Shown here: positions 1-10,461 of the stretch, piece by piece
Position numbering within the stretch: position 1 is the first letter of the stretch
How the letters are laid out: each line of letters begins with the position of its first letter
DNA from: Erodium maritimum
Taxonomy: Eukaryota > Streptophyta > Magnoliopsida > Geraniales > Geraniaceae
Assembly (NCBI GenBank): GCA_963921825.1
Contig: OY997593.1
Location: 44,531,111 to 44,595,110 of the forward strand
DNA: 64,000 bases
Direction: 5' to 3'
The notes under the pieces: generated by a model
Told to the model about the DNA's origin: nothing
The model's database searches: none
The model's input: only the letters and a program-made list of their open reading frames with translations
Program-made: the position numbers and the translations under genes

Positions 1-965
1 CGAGACCGGTAGCCCTTCGCTAACCGGTATCGAAGACCCGAGGGAGAAATCCTGTAATGATACCGAGCACGATCTAGTCCAGACCCTGACAAAAGAAGAT
101 AACGAAGCCAGCAAGAAGAGCAGCAACCTACTCCGATGGAACGAGACCCGATCCACAACTAATCGAAGACTGACGAAAAGATTCCCACGGTAGATCAAGA
201 ACGAACCAACCAAACGGCATCAATACCACAAAGCGAACCGGGTACTGGGAAGGTTCTCGGCAACAGGGTCAGATCCAACCCGCTCCAAAAACCCACCCGA
301 ACCGGGTTTGAACCTGTCTAGACCGGATCGGGTTGGACCAAGTCCATTTCGAACCGGGTTGAACCTGATCCAGGCCAAACGGGTTGAACCTGGTCCAGAT
401 CCAACCGGATCCATCCCAAAAACCGCCCATATTAACAGGCCCAAACAGGCCGGCCAAACCCGAGAAGCCTACAAGCCCAACCCTACGTACTAGTTCAGCG
501 CTGAGCTTGCAACCGCCATGCCAACCGGATCCGAGATGCCATCGCAGTCGCAACCGAGCACCGACGACCTTCCTGGCGAGCTGCAACCCACTGTCCAGAA
601 AGGAGCAAAGCTCAACTCCAGCACAACACGAACCATTGAAGAAGGAGGAGCCAAGCTCGACTCCGGCACAACATGAACCCCGGCGACGACCCAAGCTTCA
701 AATCGACGTCTCCCGAGGCCTGAGGGAGAGTATGAACCGACCGGAAAAGAAGGGAGCTCCGGCGTGACTTCGAGGAACAACAAGAACGGTAAAAGAAAGA
801 GAAGACGTGGGGGAAAGGGAGAAGGGAGGAGGACGAAGGAGCCACCACCGGCGGACGGCTTGGCCGGAGCCAGAGCCGTTGTCGGTGGTTTGAAAAGGGG
901 CGGCGGCTGTTGTTGAGAACAAGTGTAGGTTAGGTTTTGCAGAGAGAGTTTTTTTATACTTCACA
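1..965 (-). mobile_element. GC-rich LINE-like 5' region, tentative
   Basis: GC-rich block with no convincing gene. Read on the minus strand it starts near 965 with a CT-rich leader (ctctctgcaaaacc), runs through a Ser/Pro/Arg-rich stretch, then enters a region dense in GGGCC and GGTTCAACCCGG-like words at 260-420. This order (CT leader, low-complexity coding-like stretch, then 'gggcctgggtt' words) resembles the 5' part of the retroposon at 9812-15123. Overlapping open frames exist in several phases, as expected from base composition alone. No reverse transcriptase, gag or target duplication is seen, and the left end lies outside the window. It could instead be part of an LTR. Confidence 0.3.
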
Positions 966-1305
966 CATTGTTTTAACTCTGAAATTTAGGGACACGTTAA
1001 AATTGATCTTTTTATTGTTTGTCATACAGCTATATAGCATTTAAACTTGAGTATTATTCTACCTAGTTGGATTCTTGGATAGGACATCTTGATTCTTAAC
1101 GCCCGCTCCATGTAACAACAGAGACCTCGTTTTCGCATGTGAGAAACATTGGTAATCGGTAAATAATATTTAGTATCAAATTTAAAGTTAAAACACAACT
1201 CTCCTATTATTGCCTACGAGACTTTCATTTTGATCGTTTTAGCATTTATTTCTTATTAACACCTTGTTGAATTTGTATTTTGTGTGTATTAATTATATGT
1301 TAAAA
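966..1305. other. AT-rich intergenic sequence, no gene seen
   Basis: AT-rich sequence between the GC-rich block and the hAT element. No open frame, repeat or RNA structure is recognised. Its last eight bases (1298-1305, TGTTAAAA) are the left target duplication of the hAT element. Confidence 0.6.
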
Positions 1306-2599
1306 CAGGGGCGGAACCAGGATTATAATTCAGGGTGTTCCGTCAATAATGGTTAAATTTAATAATAAAAAATCAAATATAAACTATATTTATAAGAGAA
1401 CGATATTATTTTGCATTGTTTGTGCAATAATTTGTTTATATGTCCTCATGATTGATATATAATTTGCATAACGTTAACCATGAAAATAAAATATTTTTCT
1501 AATTGTTGTCATATAAATTGGTTTTCATATCACTCGGTATATATGACTCTCTATGCTCGTTCTCCGCTTCAAACATAGTTATTCTCTTCTCCTATCAAAT
1601 CGGATAAAGAAATTTTTGAAAGAAGAAACAAAATTTCTTATTAAAAAACATTGAATTAAATAAAAATATATCAACACCTAATCATTCATATAATTTTTTC
1701 TAGCGAAATGTACTACTTGTATTATTAATCCAAAGAAAAAGAGTTAGTACAAAGATAGGTCTCTTGAAAGGTCTCTTTCCCTAAACTCTATGACAAATCG
1801 CCAATGCCATAAACCAGCTTTCTGAAAACAATAAAGAAATAAAAATCAAGTATTATCGAGAACTGCTCAAAATGGTGCGTTCTTCCTATTGTTTATAATA
1901 TATAGTAGACACCAAAATTTTGAACACGAATAAAAATTACTTCATTGCTAATACTTATAAATATTTTTTTGTATATGACTACTATTTAACTACTCTACTT
2001 TACATTTGACTTCTCAAGTATAGCTTAATCAACGGTCGGATAGAAATCTACAACATGTTAATTTTTTTAATGTTTTGATATTTAATCAACAATATTTATG
2101 GTTGAAACATGAGAATTTTTTAATATTTCCATCAAACAGTGTTTAAAGGTTAGTTATTAATTTATTTTTAATAATGTATCTTATTACTATATGTATAATT
2201 TTTTTGAGGGATTAATTCTTATTCAAAATAAGAATGTTCATGTTAAAGTTACACTTCATGTTACTATTTTAGTAAGAAAAAAAAAAGCAAAAGTCAGTTA
2301 AAAGTGAAAGTTCAAGCAGAAAAAAATAATAAGCTAAAATATATGCAGGGGAATGAACACGAAGGATCAGACCCAAGCAATCAATAAGAAAAGAGAAGTA
2401 ATAATGAGAAATAAAGGCCTAATAAATTACTAGGAGCAAAAATCAGTCAAAAATATGAGGGTGTTCCACACGGGAATCGAACACAGGTTACAAGAAAAGG
2501 TTACAAGAAAATAAAGAAGCAACACTAACCACTAAGCCAACTTTCATTTTATTTAGGGTGTTCCGTGGAACACCCTATACCCCTTTGGTTCCGCCCCTG
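1306..2599. mobile_element. Non-autonomous hAT-type DNA transposon, 1294 bp
   Basis: The ends are inverted repeats: CAGGGGCGGAACCA at 1306-1319 and its reverse complement at 2586-2599. They are bounded by a perfect 8-bp target duplication TGTTAAAA (1298-1305 and 2600-2607). An 8-bp duplication and a CAGGG-type terminus are hallmarks of hAT elements. The interior is AT-rich and has no transposase frame, so it must depend on a transposase encoded elsewhere. The word 'agggtgttccgt' occurs near both ends in direct orientation (1332 and 2557). The right end carries a tRNA-like block (see 2461-2545). The perfect duplication suggests fairly recent insertion. Confidence 0.9.
2461..2545 (-). promoter_or_regulatory. 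tRNA-like segment with Pol III A and B boxes inside the hAT element
   Basis: On the minus strand TGGCTTAGTGG (2529-2539) fits the A-box consensus TRGYNNANNNG, and TGTTCGATTCC (2473-2483) fits the B-box consensus. The two lie 45 bp apart, within the range for tRNA genes and tRNA-derived SINEs. The segment between the boxes is not a good cloverleaf and contains a short repeat (ggttacaagaaaa), so it is not a functional tRNA gene. It may be a SINE head captured by the transposon, or a tRNA relic. Transcription is not shown. Confidence 0.5.
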
Positions 2600-2607
2600 T
2601 GTTAAAA

Positions 2608-4079
2608 ATCAATCTTATTATATGTATTCATTTTATCATTTTTTTACCAATAAAATAAACATATTATTATTTTGTGGTATGATAATTACTTAAGAGGTGT
2701 TCTATAAAATTCATACACCACTTATATTTTAAACAAAATAATTGAGACCTAGTTGTCGTGGTCAATGATCAACAGATCAAATCTGGTTAAGTTTTACCGG
2801 TTCCTCCAATGATAGTATAGCAAGGTCTGTGAGGCCGGAGAGCAGTAGGGATAAGAGGTAGACTCTGTTGGCACCATTTCCACGGGATTCGTCTCGCATA
2901 ACCCGAATGGGAGGAGTCTTCGAGAGTGTGGGGGAGGGCGGGTGAGATTGGCACATGTCAATGTCGCTCGAGATCTCGAGATTGGAAGGGGAAATTGAAG
3001 GCCGAGGAGATTGGGCTATAGAAATTTAAGAATGGAAACGATTAGTGGAGTTGTCGAAACCAGTTCTGACAAGGCTCTACTGAGATCTAGCGTAGCTTGA
3101 TCTTAGTACTCCTTTGTGTGGCGGTGATAAAGGTTTTACTGTTCCCTCAATGACATCACGGTGAGAGAGTAGTTGGACATCATCGTGAGGGTAAGACTAT
3201 GGTTGTTTGTGCTCTGGTACTTGTAAAGCTTTTAGTTTCCATGCGGAGGGTTGAGGATGAATCTCTCTAATGTGGACATAAAATGCATCTATTTTAGATG
3301 TTTTTATCTCACATTTCTAAGCTTTACAGTCTTGGTTCAGTAACGTTTGATCCAGTTCTCTCTCGTTACTCGTACTTTGTCTCTCATTGTGTTTTGTAGG
3401 CGCTTTGATCGAAAAAAGGTCAAAATGGAGAAAAATATGTTTAAGTAGTTTTGGAGTCTAGTTGTTCTTCCGAAGGGCATAACCTCCTCATACGAACTCT
3501 AATTTTTATCATATGAGATGTCAAATCGAAGAGAATTTAGAGATATATGTATTGATGTAGGCCCAACCCAAGGAAACACTATGCCTCGAACCAGAACAGT
3601 CCCACGAATGGTCCGCGACCAAAATCATGCCCAGCTCGAGCATGTCCGTGCCCCAAACCACGCCCTTCCTAGGAACAAGTCGTGCCTGACGTACTCCTAG
3701 ATCTGATTTTCAGTATTTTTAAAGCCTATAAATAGGAAAATTAGGTAGGGCAAAGGGAATCCACAATTTTCAGAGAGAAAAATACACTTTTGAGAGATAT
3801 GGCTTGAAGATTATGACAAAAAAGTGATGTCTGACAATAATTAAAGGTTTTCAAGGATTTCAATCATAAATCGGTATTTGTATCATCTTTACTTGTTTAT
3901 TATGTTGATTTCGCAGTTTCTCTTCATCTTGATTGTTTATCAAGCATATTGTTCAATTGGCTCGGGACCAGGGGTTTGAGAGGGTTTTTGGTTTATATAT
4001 ATTGAGATGGTCACTCGATACGAGGATCACGGTCCGATTTTAGAAGGAACCTTGGCTCTCTACTATTGCGTTGACGATC
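2608..4079. other. Intergenic sequence without a recognised gene
   Basis: No conserved frame is seen. A TATA-like 'cctataaatagg' at about 3726 is followed by a short leader, which could be a relic of an LTR promoter, but no matching LTR partner was found in the window. The region 2750-3480 has the mixed composition of decayed LINE sequence, without a diagnostic motif. Confidence 0.45.
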
Positions 4080-5090
4080 TGGTTTCCAAGACTTTACGGA
4101 TTGTTTGTGGGTTAAAATAGGCCAGTGGCCAAGTTTTGCGTGGGAGAGGACTGGGTTCTCCTATTCAGAAGACTGCTTTGTGGGATGGAGGTATCGATGT
4201 TAGAGAAATCAGTGATTCTCTAATTGGGGTGCGAGTGGATCGAATACGAGAAGATATGATGGTTTGGTCTTGGGAACCGAGAGGTGTTTCTACTGCTAGA
4301 GTATTCAGATCTTAGCTGGATGGCAGGGCAATGTGTCTTGGGCAACGATGATTTGGTATGCACCAATTTCCCCCAAGTTTGAAATGTTCATAAGGTTGTA
4401 TGTTCATGGGGGTTCCTACTGTCTCCTTGCTTGTTAATATAGGACCGTTGTTTCTAATTGGGTGTTGGAGATACTTGTTGAGTAATATGGGAGGTGAGGA
4501 TATCGACCATCTATTTGTCTTTTATTCGTGGTCCTAGAGAGCATGGTCTTTAATTAAGAGGTGATGAGGAGTCACATGTGTTATGTCATTAGTTCCTTCT
4601 CTTTTCTTTTAGTCTTGGACATCTATAGTCGATATGAAGAGACTAAGGGCTAACTGGCATGTATTGGGCTTCTATGTCTTTGGCATATTTGGCTTGAGCA
4701 TGACCAACGCATCTTTTTCTAGGTGTCTTATTATAGAGCTGGGCGTTTTGCTAGCCAGGGTATAACTAGGGTCCGTCTTCAGTATGAGAGCGACTGGACA
4801 TCAGTTTATTCTTAAGCTAATTGAGTCTACGGTGGCCTCGCTAACTAAACCCATTTGAAGTCTTGTTTGTTTGGGTTGTTTGACACCTTGTCCCTCGGTC
4901 CTCTACAATGCCTTTGTTTCACTAGTCATTTTTTGGCGAGTGCTTATTCGAGAGTCGCCTTGTAGTTCATTTTCTCTAGTTCGGGAATAGGGATTACTTA
5001 GCCTTTCTGAGGTCACATGTTTCACTAGTGCGATCCCCTATGGTACTGCTCACTATTCTTGTGTATTAATCATGAACAATAAGGTACCCT
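4080..5090 (+). pseudogene. LINE ORF2 remnant, C-terminal zf-RVT region
   Basis: Broken plus-strand frames contain pieces typical of the end of plant LINE-1 ORF2 proteins. These are a tryptophan-rich stretch reading WATMIWYAPISPKFEMFI near 4345-4395, a 'DIDHLFVFYSW' segment near 4502-4535, and further on 'WHIWLEHDQRIF' near 4680-4720. Several stops and frameshifts separate them, so this is a dead relic. The reverse-transcriptase core and endonuclease are absent. No poly(A) tail or target duplication could be fixed; the 3' end is placed near 5090 only because recognisable sequence stops there. Confidence 0.6.
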
Positions 5091-5242
5091 AAAGTATTAG
5101 TCACTAGTAGAGGCATGTAAAATATATGTGACCAATTCATCAGACATGTAAAAGATATGTATCAATTCATACAAGTATGTAAATTATCTGGGTTGGGGAA
5201 ACCATATATCTTAACCCGGATTGAGCTTTGTTTCTATCATCC

Positions 5243-5340
5243 TAACCTTGATTGATCTTTTTTGACAATTCTTAACTCCGGGTGACCTTTTTTGACATTT
5301 TATAACTACAACTGACCTTTTTTGACATTTTCTAACTACT
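5243..5340. repeat. Short tandem repeat, three diverged copies of about 33 bp
   Basis: Three imperfect copies built on 'tgaccttttttgacattt' plus 'ctaactac'. The first copy is the most diverged (tgatcttttttgacaatt). The array sits just upstream of the LINE-derived insertion at 5400. No coding potential. Confidence 0.6.
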
Positions 5341-5399
5341 AACTATCACGTTTTAACACAAACTAACGAAACCCATCAAAATTAACAGAATTGTTAATT

Positions 5400-6108
5400 G
5401 AATCTATGAATTAGCAAGTGAACTTTTCTGCTCTTCAACCCTAGCCGCCGCCCTCTTTGAGCTCCCCGTTTCTTGCCGGCGACGCCATGATCTCTGGCCA
5501 TGGACGTCGTCGGTAGGTCCCCTTGATCTTCTTCTCCGTTTACCCCATTTTTGTGTTTCGGTGTCTATGTCTGTCTCCGGCTGATGCTGTTTTGGTCCTA
5601 ACGGACTCGCAAGGTGGGTTTGAGCGGTGGTGGGCAGCTCCAACGACTCATCACGCTGTAGATCCGGCCTGAATGTTTACCTTTAGCGGGGATCTGGAGT
5701 TCGCGTTTTCTGCACTCCTCGGGTCAAGGTCCCTTGTCGGACGGTGGCGACTCCGAATCAGCTAGGTTTTTTTTACTCTCCTTTCGTTTTACAGCTTTTC
5801 AATAAATGCACTTGGTGCAAATTGGGTGTGCACTAGTTGCACGGTTTGTGTGCACTAGTTTCTCGTTAGGTGTGCACTTGTTGCACGGTTTGGTGTACAC
5901 GTTGTTGCACTTTTGACGTGCACGTGTTTGCACGTTCTAGGGCGCCCTAAGTGTGTTCTAGTATGGAGTTCGGTAATATTATATTATATGCTTGTTAGTT
6001 TGGAGTCTATAATTTTATCGTTTGCTTGTGCGCTTTCATCAGATTGTACGTATATCACTTTGATTGATATATAAAATTGATGCCTTCCGTTTTTCGTCAA
6101 AAAAACAT
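5400..6108 (+). mobile_element. Short LINE-derived retroposon (copy A), 709 bp
   Basis: Bounded by an 11-bp target duplication AATTGTTAATT (5389-5399 and 6109-6119), with a short A-run at the right end, which sets a plus orientation. It has a GC-rich 5' part, a stretch of repeated 'gtgcactagttgcac' words at 5815-5935, and a 3' end (about 5960-6105) closely matching that of copy B. It has no reverse transcriptase, so it is a deleted or non-autonomous LINE copy. A 79-residue minus-strand open frame (5404-5643) covers the GC-rich part but resembles no family I know. Confidence 0.75.
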
Positions 6109-6168
6109 AATTGTTAATTTTTTTGTTGTATAAAATCTAACTTAAATTTTTAGATACATAATTGCTTC

Positions 6169-7299
6169 AATCAATGAAAGCGACGGAATCGTAATGGCCA
6201 TACTTTCGGATTCATTCGTTTTGAATCAAAAATCGAGGTAGGTCAGGCCATAGAGGGGTTGGATGGTTTCAAAATCAATGGCACTACTCTTCGTGTCGCC
6301 GTTGCTCGACATCGGAGGCGGACTTTCAGCCCTCGCCGAGACGAAGGACCACATGGAGCATGCTCTGTTTCAGAACCCTTGAAACAGAGCATGAACTCGA
6401 GGTCTCTACAAACCTTGAATCAGAGCCAACTTTTGAGGCCTCCACAGCAACTCTCTGTAGGGGGAAAGAGATTGAGGTTCGCGGAGAAGATCGAAGTGTT
6501 CCTGCAGATTTTTCCTCGCCGAGGGTCCGTTTCAAACTTCCGAGCAATCCGAGATAATTTCGTCGGTTTCGAATCCCGGGAATATCGCCATTGATTTGAT
6601 TCGAGCAGATCAGGATGATGTTGTTGCGTCCTTGGATCACACTGCGGATCGCGATGGATTGCCGTCTCAGCTTGCTTCGGACTCGCTTGATCGTCTTGGG
6701 CCGTATGTTGGGTTGCTTATGCCCCAAGAAACCCAACATCAAGTGGAACTTGGGTCAGTTGAGGAGCCCATTCCGAGAAGCCCACTTATTGACCCAATAA
6801 CAAGTCCTTCAAGGCCTTTTTTGGCTGGGGAGGTTATTTCTGTCGGGCCAGTATCAAAGGCAGATAGAAAAGCTTCTTCGTGCTCGTTATCTCCTGTTCC
6901 ATCAGCCCCGAATCAGCTGGTGGTTAATGTCGGGTTTGAGGATGCTCAACCATTGTCGATTGTGTCACCGACTACCTCCCTTTCTCTACATTCAAGTTTC
7001 GATCAGGAATTCCCTGTGTTGTCACCTGAAACAGTAAAGAAAGGCAAAGGGAAAAGACGGAAGAAACCTCAACAAACCTTTACAGTGACGACCCGTTCAT
7101 TTCGTATGAGTGACAAGGAGATGCTCGAGGCTCAGCGTAGAAATGAGGTTTGGAGACATTTTGTCTGTAATTTTATATGCTTGTTAGTTTGGAGTTTGTA
7201 ATTTTATCGTTTGCTTGTGCACTTTCATCAGACTGTACGTATATCACTTTGATTGATATATAAAATTGTTGATATCCGTTTTTCGTCAAAAATAAAAAA
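6169..7299 (+). mobile_element. LINE copy B, ORF1 part plus 3' end
   Basis: This copy begins inside ORF1 and ends with a 3' region (about 7163-7299) nearly identical to copy A and an A-rich tail. It is flanked by long direct repeats of the neighbouring sequence: 6106-6168 on the left and 7300-7377 on the right, the right one with about 18 extra bases. That is far longer than a usual LINE target duplication. Endonuclease and reverse transcriptase are missing. Confidence 0.7.
6181..7201 (+). pseudogene. LINE ORF1 (RRM-type RNA-binding protein) pseudogene
   Basis: Near 6200-6300 the translation shows the C-terminal half of an RNA-recognition motif: an RNP1-like 'GHTFGFIRF' followed by a 'GLDGFKINGTTLRVAVA' strand. 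Plant LINE ORF1 proteins often carry such an RRM to coat the element RNA. The frame then shifts at least twice (around 6360 and 6560) before a 201-residue open stretch (6596-7201) rich in Ser and Pro, ending with a basic segment (KKGKGKRRKKP). No CCHC zinc knuckle is visible. It is broken and cannot give a full protein. Confidence 0.65.
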
Positions 7300-7592
7300 C
7301 ATAATTGTTAATTTTTTGTATAAGATATCAAAAATACCCTTTAATCTAACTTAAATTTTTAGATACATGATTGCTTCTACTCATGAAAAGAGAACATAGC
7401 AACAACGGTTTTGGGTAAAATAGAGATTCAACCTGTTGTACAAAGAAAAGAAAATGATTACATTTATAAACACATGCCTATAGACCGAATCAATTACGAA
7501 GAGATTGTAATTTTCTTGAATTGTCGAGAATGTATACACAAGAACCTATAACCCATAAAATATAGAGAGCTGAGATTCACAAGCATTTGGAG
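7300..7592. other. Duplicated LINE flank and 3' region of the ATL gene
   Basis: 7300-7377 repeats the sequence right of LINE copy A (6106-6168). The remainder down to the ATL stop codon is AT-rich and probably contains the ATL 3' UTR and polyadenylation site on the minus strand. No separate gene is seen. Confidence 0.5.
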
Positions 7593-8093
7593 CTAAGGCA
7601 AGAACCAATTCACATCATCTTCTCTTCCCTTGGATCTTCCCGGCAAGCTGCCGCACCTCTGGCACCGCTCCAGCACCAGAACCTGCCGGCACGACGGGCA
7701 CGACGAGTGCGACCCCAGCCACGTATCGATGCACGCCACGTGGAAGCCGTGGCCGCACTGCGGCAGCACGCGGACTTGGTCCCCGGCGGCAAATTCTACG
7801 AGGCAGATGGCGCAGTCGGACAATTTGACAGAAGCCTCCGGCATGAAGGTGTGTTTGGGAAGCGCGCGGAGGACCTTCTTTTTGAGCCCCTTGTTGGGCG
7901 GAGGAGGAGGGGTTCCACCTCCGGAGAGGCGGCGGAGCCAGGCACACCTAGCGACGGCAACGAGGCCGAGGACGCAGACAAGGGCGCAGAGGAGGGCGGC
8001 GAGGATGACGATGAAGTCGGAGTCAAAGGCGGCGGTATCGGAAGAAGAGGGCGACGAGGTGCCGCCGAGGAGCCGAAAGGAATGGCGAGACAT
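7593..8093 (-). CDS. RING-H2 finger E3 ubiquitin ligase, ATL family (ATL8/ATL80-like)
   Basis: A single uninterrupted frame encodes 166 residues, usual for small ATL proteins, which are mostly intronless. There is a short Ser-rich N-terminus, one hydrophobic membrane segment at about residues 27-50, a basic linker, a GLD-type motif (GLKKKVLRALP, 69-79), then a complete RING-H2 domain. Its ligands are Cys94, Cys97, Cys113, His115, His118, Cys121, Cys132 and Cys135, with the conserved Trp125 that contacts E2 enzymes. A short Cys-containing tail (LERCQRCG) follows, as in the ATL8/ATL80 subgroup. ATL proteins are membrane-anchored E3 ligases, often rapidly induced by elicitors, sugar status or hormones; the substrate here is unknown. 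The GC-rich body contrasts with its AT-rich flanks. The gene looks intact, with a LINE 0.3 kb downstream and a retroposon 0.4 kb upstream. Confidence 0.92.
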   Translation of the reverse strand: MSRHSFRLLGGTSSPSSSDTAAFDSDFIVILAALLCALVCVLGLVAVARCAWLRRLSGGGTPPPPPNKGLKKKVLRALPKHTFMPEASVKLSDCAICLVEFAAGDQVRVLPQCGHGFHVACIDTWLGSHSSCPSCRQVLVLERCQRCGSLPGRSKGREDDVNWFLP

Positions 8094-8185
8094 GTTCGTG
8101 TGTGAGAGAGAGAGACGGTTGTATGTGAGAGCTGCGCTTCAAGTGTGTTTTTAATTAAGTGTGAAATAAGTAATGATTTGAGTTG

Positions 8186-8193
8186 CTTTTATA
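8186..8193 (-). promoter_or_regulatory. Probable TATA box of the ATL gene
   Basis: TATAAAAG on the minus strand lies 93-100 bp upstream of the ATL start codon. That would give a leader of about 60 nt, typical for a short plant gene. A CT/GA-rich stretch (8103-8114) lies in the expected 5' UTR. Confidence 0.6.
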
Positions 8194-8299
8194 GAGAGAT
8201 ATCTATCTATATGGACATGAATTTACTTTATTGACCTCAGATTTCAGGAGCTGCCTCCATTGATCCCGTATCAGTTAACTGACTTCATTTCGGTTGGGT

Positions 8300-8425
8300 C
8301 ACCATGCAGATACTGCAAGTTTGTAGATATCCTTGGATTATTCAATTAAGGTATTATAAGAACACCATGCAGATACTGCAAGTTTGTAGATATCCTTGGA
8401 TTATTCAATTAAGGTAATATAAGAA
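8300..8425. repeat. 63-bp tandem duplication upstream of the ATL gene
   Basis: Two adjacent copies (8300-8362 and 8363-8425) begin with 'caccatgcagatactgc' and differ at very few positions (for example 'ggtatt' against 'ggtaat' near the end). It lies about 205-330 bp upstream of the ATL ATG, in its probable promoter. Confidence 0.9.
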
Positions 8426-8427
8426 AG

Positions 8428-8440
8428 TATATATATATAT
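8428..8440. repeat. (TA)n microsatellite
   Basis: Thirteen bases of alternating T and A directly after the 63-bp duplication. A likely length-variable marker. Confidence 0.9.
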
Positions 8441-8489
8441 GATGAGACCAATATAGCTACAACTATATTGAATTGAAGAAACAGATGAT

Positions 8490-9767
8490 CGATCTCTGGA
8501 AAACCTATTGATGATATCTTCTCTCTACCCTAGTGCTGCGGCGGCGCACAGAGTGGAAGGATGAACCATGGCCATGATCAAGGTCATGGTCCTAGCCATG
8601 ATGATGTTTCCGAGTCTCGAAGCAACCATCATCCATGGAGAAGCTATTCCTTGGAATAGCTTGGGTAGCAGACGCAACCCTATTAGGGCTTTGCGATCAG
8701 CGGCGGCTCCCGAGGGGGTCTTGTCGCAGGTGGGGGACGGTGGCTCCCGAGGGGGTCTTCGCCGTCGGAGTCCACCATGGGGATCGTGTATCCGAAACTG
8801 TAGTTGCTGGATTTCGGCGTGCTAGGAGGGGAAGATAGGCTGGCGGGGATCGGCGAGGAGAGCTCGTGACGGGGAAGTTCAGAGGCCAGGAACGGAGGCG
8901 GCGTCTTGGCAGAGGAGGTCGGCTGCGCTGGATCTGTCATCGCCGAGGGAGGAGAAGGAGCCGTCCCTTGTGTTCTCCTCGGTCCGGCGATCGGTGGGTG
9001 ATGGCCGGGGTGGAAGCGAGCGGGCCAGGCAAGGTGCTGGTCGAGATCGTGCGCCGGCGCGGGCAGCGGCTCTGGGGCTGGTGGTGGAACTCCTGTCGGC
9101 GGCGGCGGTAGTTAGGCGAAGAAGCCAGGGCAAGGGGGTACTGCACGGGAACCCTAACCCTAATGGGCCGACTCTGGGCCGTGGGGATGGGATGGGCTGC
9201 ACGAATGGGCTCATGCAGGATGCGAGTGGATCACACGCAGCAGCGGCGGGGGCTACAAGCACCCTCGCCTACAGGAATGAGTCTGAGGTGGCCCGGGGAG
9301 GGGTGGGTCGACTTTGACCCCTTCCCGGCGGATAGATGGCGACGGTTCCATCTTCAGTCGATAACTGTCTTCCCTACCAGTCCGGAGTCAACAATCCCGC
9401 GTTCAGGAGCCCTACCATTATCACTCAAGGGAGGATGACGCGTGCTGACATACCGGGGGAGATGGAGGTCCACCAGTGTTCCCCTAAACGTGGCTGGCTC
9501 CGCCTCGTACCAATTGGAAGAAGATTGTTGTACCGGTGTCATCAGACGCTATCGCAGACTCCCCCTACTTCCGCAACCTTTCACTAGGGCCGACTTTTTT
9601 GCTTTTGTTTCATTTCAGTTTCTTAGTTGGTTTGAATTATGTAGGTGGAGTATGATTACATGCCCACCCAGTTTGGTCTTTACCTATGTAGGTGGTGTAC
9701 AGGTTCTGTACCCACCAAACTATTCTCTTATGATTTAATACAATTGCATGGTTATCCTCAAAAAAAA
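8490..9767 (+). mobile_element. Poly(A) retroposon with 11-bp target duplication
   Basis: The target duplication AAACAGATGAT is at 8479-8489 and 9768-9778, immediately after an A-run at the right end, which marks a plus-strand retroposon made by target-primed reverse transcription. The 5' half is GC-rich with several short overlapping frames; the 3' half (from about 9600) is T-rich and ends with LINE-like sequence. No reverse transcriptase or RRM is recognisable, so it is a non-autonomous or internally deleted LINE derivative about 1.28 kb long. Apparent proteins in both strands of 8560-9440 look like composition effects. Confidence 0.8.
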
Positions 9768-10461
9768 AAACAGATGATTATGATAATTAAAGTATAAGTT
9801 AGTTAGGCGTACAAGTTGCCAAACAAGCAAGCTCTCTAAAAACCCTAGTCGTAACAGTAAAGTCCTTCTTTCTTGTTCCTTTTTTCTGTCGGCGGCTTTA
9901 CTAGTTCTGTCCATAGACGTTGCCGGTGGTGTCCTCTTCGCCCTCTTCTTCCCCTCCCTTCTTCTCTGTCAGACCGCCGGCTCTTCTTCGTTCTTCCTCC
10001 TTCTTCAGCTTGTGGCTTCATCGTGGACACGAAATCTCTGCGGCTCGAGGCTTCTTCATGGACACAAACGTCTCTTTGGGCCGGAGCTCGCTTGGGTTTT
10101 GCCGGAGATGGCGACCGACTTCTTTTGTTTCATGCTCGTTCTCTTCTCTTGAGCTTGGGCCTCCGATTTTTGTTGCTCGTCGGACTGTGTTGCACGATGG
10201 ACTTCCTTCTCGGGCTCTCTGGTCTGCTCGGGTGTGTGCCCGTGGATGGAGGATCGGAGGCGTCAGGTTCGGGGGTTGGTTTGGGGGCGGCAGGCTCGGG
10301 AGACAGGGCTGTTTTTGGACCGGGTAAGGCAGACCTAGGTCTGATGGGTTCGGCCCAGCTCTTTCCGGTCGGGCCCTTTCAGATTCGGGTGGGTCGGTTT
10401 GGGTCGTTGGTCGGCCTTTGATGGGTCGGTGGGCCTGGGTCTAGTTCTGGATCTGGTTCTG

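Noticed and set aside
3720..3800. Pararetrovirus or LTR promoter at the TATA-like 'cctataaatagg'
   Set aside because: No coat protein, movement protein, RT or second LTR nearby; evidence too thin for a feature.
7587..8154. Plus-strand open frames of 172 and 174 residues
   Set aside because: They are antisense shadows of the GC-rich ATL gene and show no domain; the minus-strand frame has a complete RING-H2 motif.
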